Of a stretch of DNA of 64,000 bases, positions 62,501 through 64,000 are shown piece after piece (the stretch's first letter is position 1; each line of letters opens with the position of its first letter). The translations under genes were made by a program, and so were the position numbers. This stretch comes from Neelides folsomi. Lineage: Eukaryota; Arthropoda; Collembola; Neelipleona; Neelidae. The notes under the pieces were generated by a model, which was given only the letters and a program-made list of their open reading frames with translations, ran no database searches and had not been told where the DNA came from. The stretch covers positions 186,001 through 250,000 of the forward strand of contig JAQGBZ010000042.1 in assembly GCA_034687125.1 (NCBI GenBank). The letters run 5' to 3'.

Positions 62501-64000
62501 GTTTGCCAAAGAGTTTGTCAATGCTGATCATTTAAAGTCTTATTACAAGCAAGTTTTAAAGAACGAGCAATGTGGGTATGATAAATTGAATAAAAAATGA
62601 ATTAATCTCAATTTATGATTTTATGATACAATAAAAGTCAGAAATGGTTAAATTGAATACTGTGAACAATATTTACCACAATTTTATCAGAGGATAATGC
62701 GCGTCTACCAAAAGTTATTATTATATGCTTTTATCTTATTCTGATTACGCTTTTGACAGATAAAGATAAATGGATAAATTTAAAGTTTCACGAACTAAAT
62801 CATCCATATTTGAATTTGGAAGGTTTAAAGCTCCATTTGCATAATATGACAATATGGTCTCATTGTGGAAAAAAATGACTGCTTATAACTATGTACATAT
62901 TTATAATAAGGGGATGACGACATTTGTCTATTAGGAATCTTGATCAAACTACACGCACTGCGACTAAGCTCACACTCACAATATGTATACATCCTTTCAA
63001 ATTTCCCTCCCTTCACCAGAATTCCCACTAATGATGGGCAAAGGAAAGAGAAAAGGAATGAGGAATAATAAGAGTATCAATATCAATAAGATTATCCAAC
63101 TCATCCAACAGTTTGTATGAAAACTTATACCATAATGTTCAGTGAATCACTTCATAAATACAAATTATGTATCAAGTACATATCTATAGTCATATAATCC
63201 TGCACAAGTGATTCGAATGAAGATGTTCGGGGTTGGAGGAGGAAGCCAGGATATAAGTAATAATAAGGAATTTGAAGTAGTTATTGAGGGGAAGTGTGAA
63301 GGATAGAATGAGAGATTAAAGGGAAGATGAGGGAGCGAATGTGAGGGCGAAGCACTCCAATTTCTTCCATAGATTCCCCCTTTAGATCCTCCATACCCAC
63401 AGACTCTATTAATGCACGTAGGCAATAATGCATTCATAAAGGCGGAGCTCTCGGGGGCACACGGGGAGAATAATTGAGGATCCTTATAAGGATGAAGTCT
63501 ATCTGGGCCCGTTCCTCCGGTTAATCCATGTAATCCGAATTTGATTCCTTCCGACCTTCTTTATCCTCATATGAAACCCCTTCTGCTACCAAAGAAGCCT
63601 TGAACCATTTTTATCTCCTCGTAATAACTTTACTCGTGATTACTCATAAGGACTTTCAAGAGTATTTATCTCATTTAATACGTTATGCGTATTAGCTGAT
63701 ATTTTCTATTTATTTCTGTTAAGCAAATATTTGTACGTTGTAAGTATCAGTATTATGTACCATATAAATTCATTAGTAGGTATATGTTTAATATTTAATG
63801 CTTGTATAAATATTTCAATTTTTCAATGTGCGAAGTGTTTTTGAGTTTTATTCAACATGTAACTAACTAACTCATCGTTAAAAAGGAGCAAAAATATAAT
63901 CTACGTACATCGTTTTCACTTTTTCTTTAATTTGAGTAGCAACTTTCTTATATTGACAACTGCCAACTGAACATAAACACACAATAAATACATCAAGTGC
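59511..64000. other. Gene-poor right edge
   Basis: No supportable gene is seen. Short frames at 60429-60692, 61090-61556 and 61830-62061 are Ser/Pro/Leu-rich readings of pyrimidine-rich DNA, without splice structure or recognisable domains. From 62.2 to 62.9 kb and from 63.7 kb to the end the DNA becomes strongly AT-rich. Confidence 0.5.

Overview
The window is eukaryotic nuclear DNA. It is AT-rich and mostly non-coding, with GT-AG introns in the genes that can be read and no operons or ribosome binding sites. The protein families, gene sizes and a Tigger/pogo-type transposon fit an invertebrate, most likely an arthropod. I cannot name the species from this sequence.

Layout. From 0 to 24 kb the DNA is gene-poor. 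It holds single-exon fragments on the minus strand: two ATG-started Ser/Arg-rich first-exon candidates at 3.3-4.1 kb and 21.5-21.9 kb, a weaker Ala-rich one at 11 kb and an isolated internal exon candidate at 18.9 kb. A 1,583-bp Tigger-like element with 280-bp terminal inverted repeats and TA target duplications lies at 19.8-21.4 kb. From 24.4 to 34.2 kb is the gene-dense core. It holds two divergently transcribed farnesyl-diphosphate-synthase-like genes (24467-25966 minus, 4 exons, 361 aa; 26920-29215 plus, 6 exons, 369 aa). Next come PPP1R7/sds22 (29974-31698 minus, 5 coding exons) and NDUFA10/ND-42 (32137-33701 plus, 4 coding exons), head-to-head over 438 bp. A tRNA-Thr(UGU) follows at 34074-34145 minus. 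From 34.2 to 64 kb the DNA is gene-poor, with scattered GC-richer islands. Some islands have exon-like structure (36.1-37.1 kb plus, 49.9 kb minus, 56.7 kb minus, 59.2-59.5 kb both strands), but none has a recognised product.

The most interesting locus is the FPPS-like pair. The two genes share three phase-0 intron positions, so they are paralogs. Aligned by eye to animal FPPS, they have degenerated in complementary ways. The plus-strand protein keeps the allylic-diphosphate and metal site (DDIAD, DDFTE and the lysine equivalent to human K200) but has lost the isopentenyl-diphosphate residues (the KxxR pair and the second Arg of RRG). The minus-strand protein keeps KxxRG and that Arg, but both aspartate motifs are replaced or displaced (INLND/DDVEE and ENFQE). 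The plus-strand protein therefore looks like an FPPS-derived terpene-synthase-type enzyme. Its partner could be a regulatory or complementary subunit, or an independently diverged enzyme. The pair sits on a shared 953-bp intergenic region with TATA-like boxes facing outwards on both sides.

The sds22 and NDUFA10 genes are ordinary housekeeping genes. The orphan exon candidates may belong to large genes whose cores lie outside the window. Chance splice-site matches are expected in DNA of this size, so they carry low confidence.
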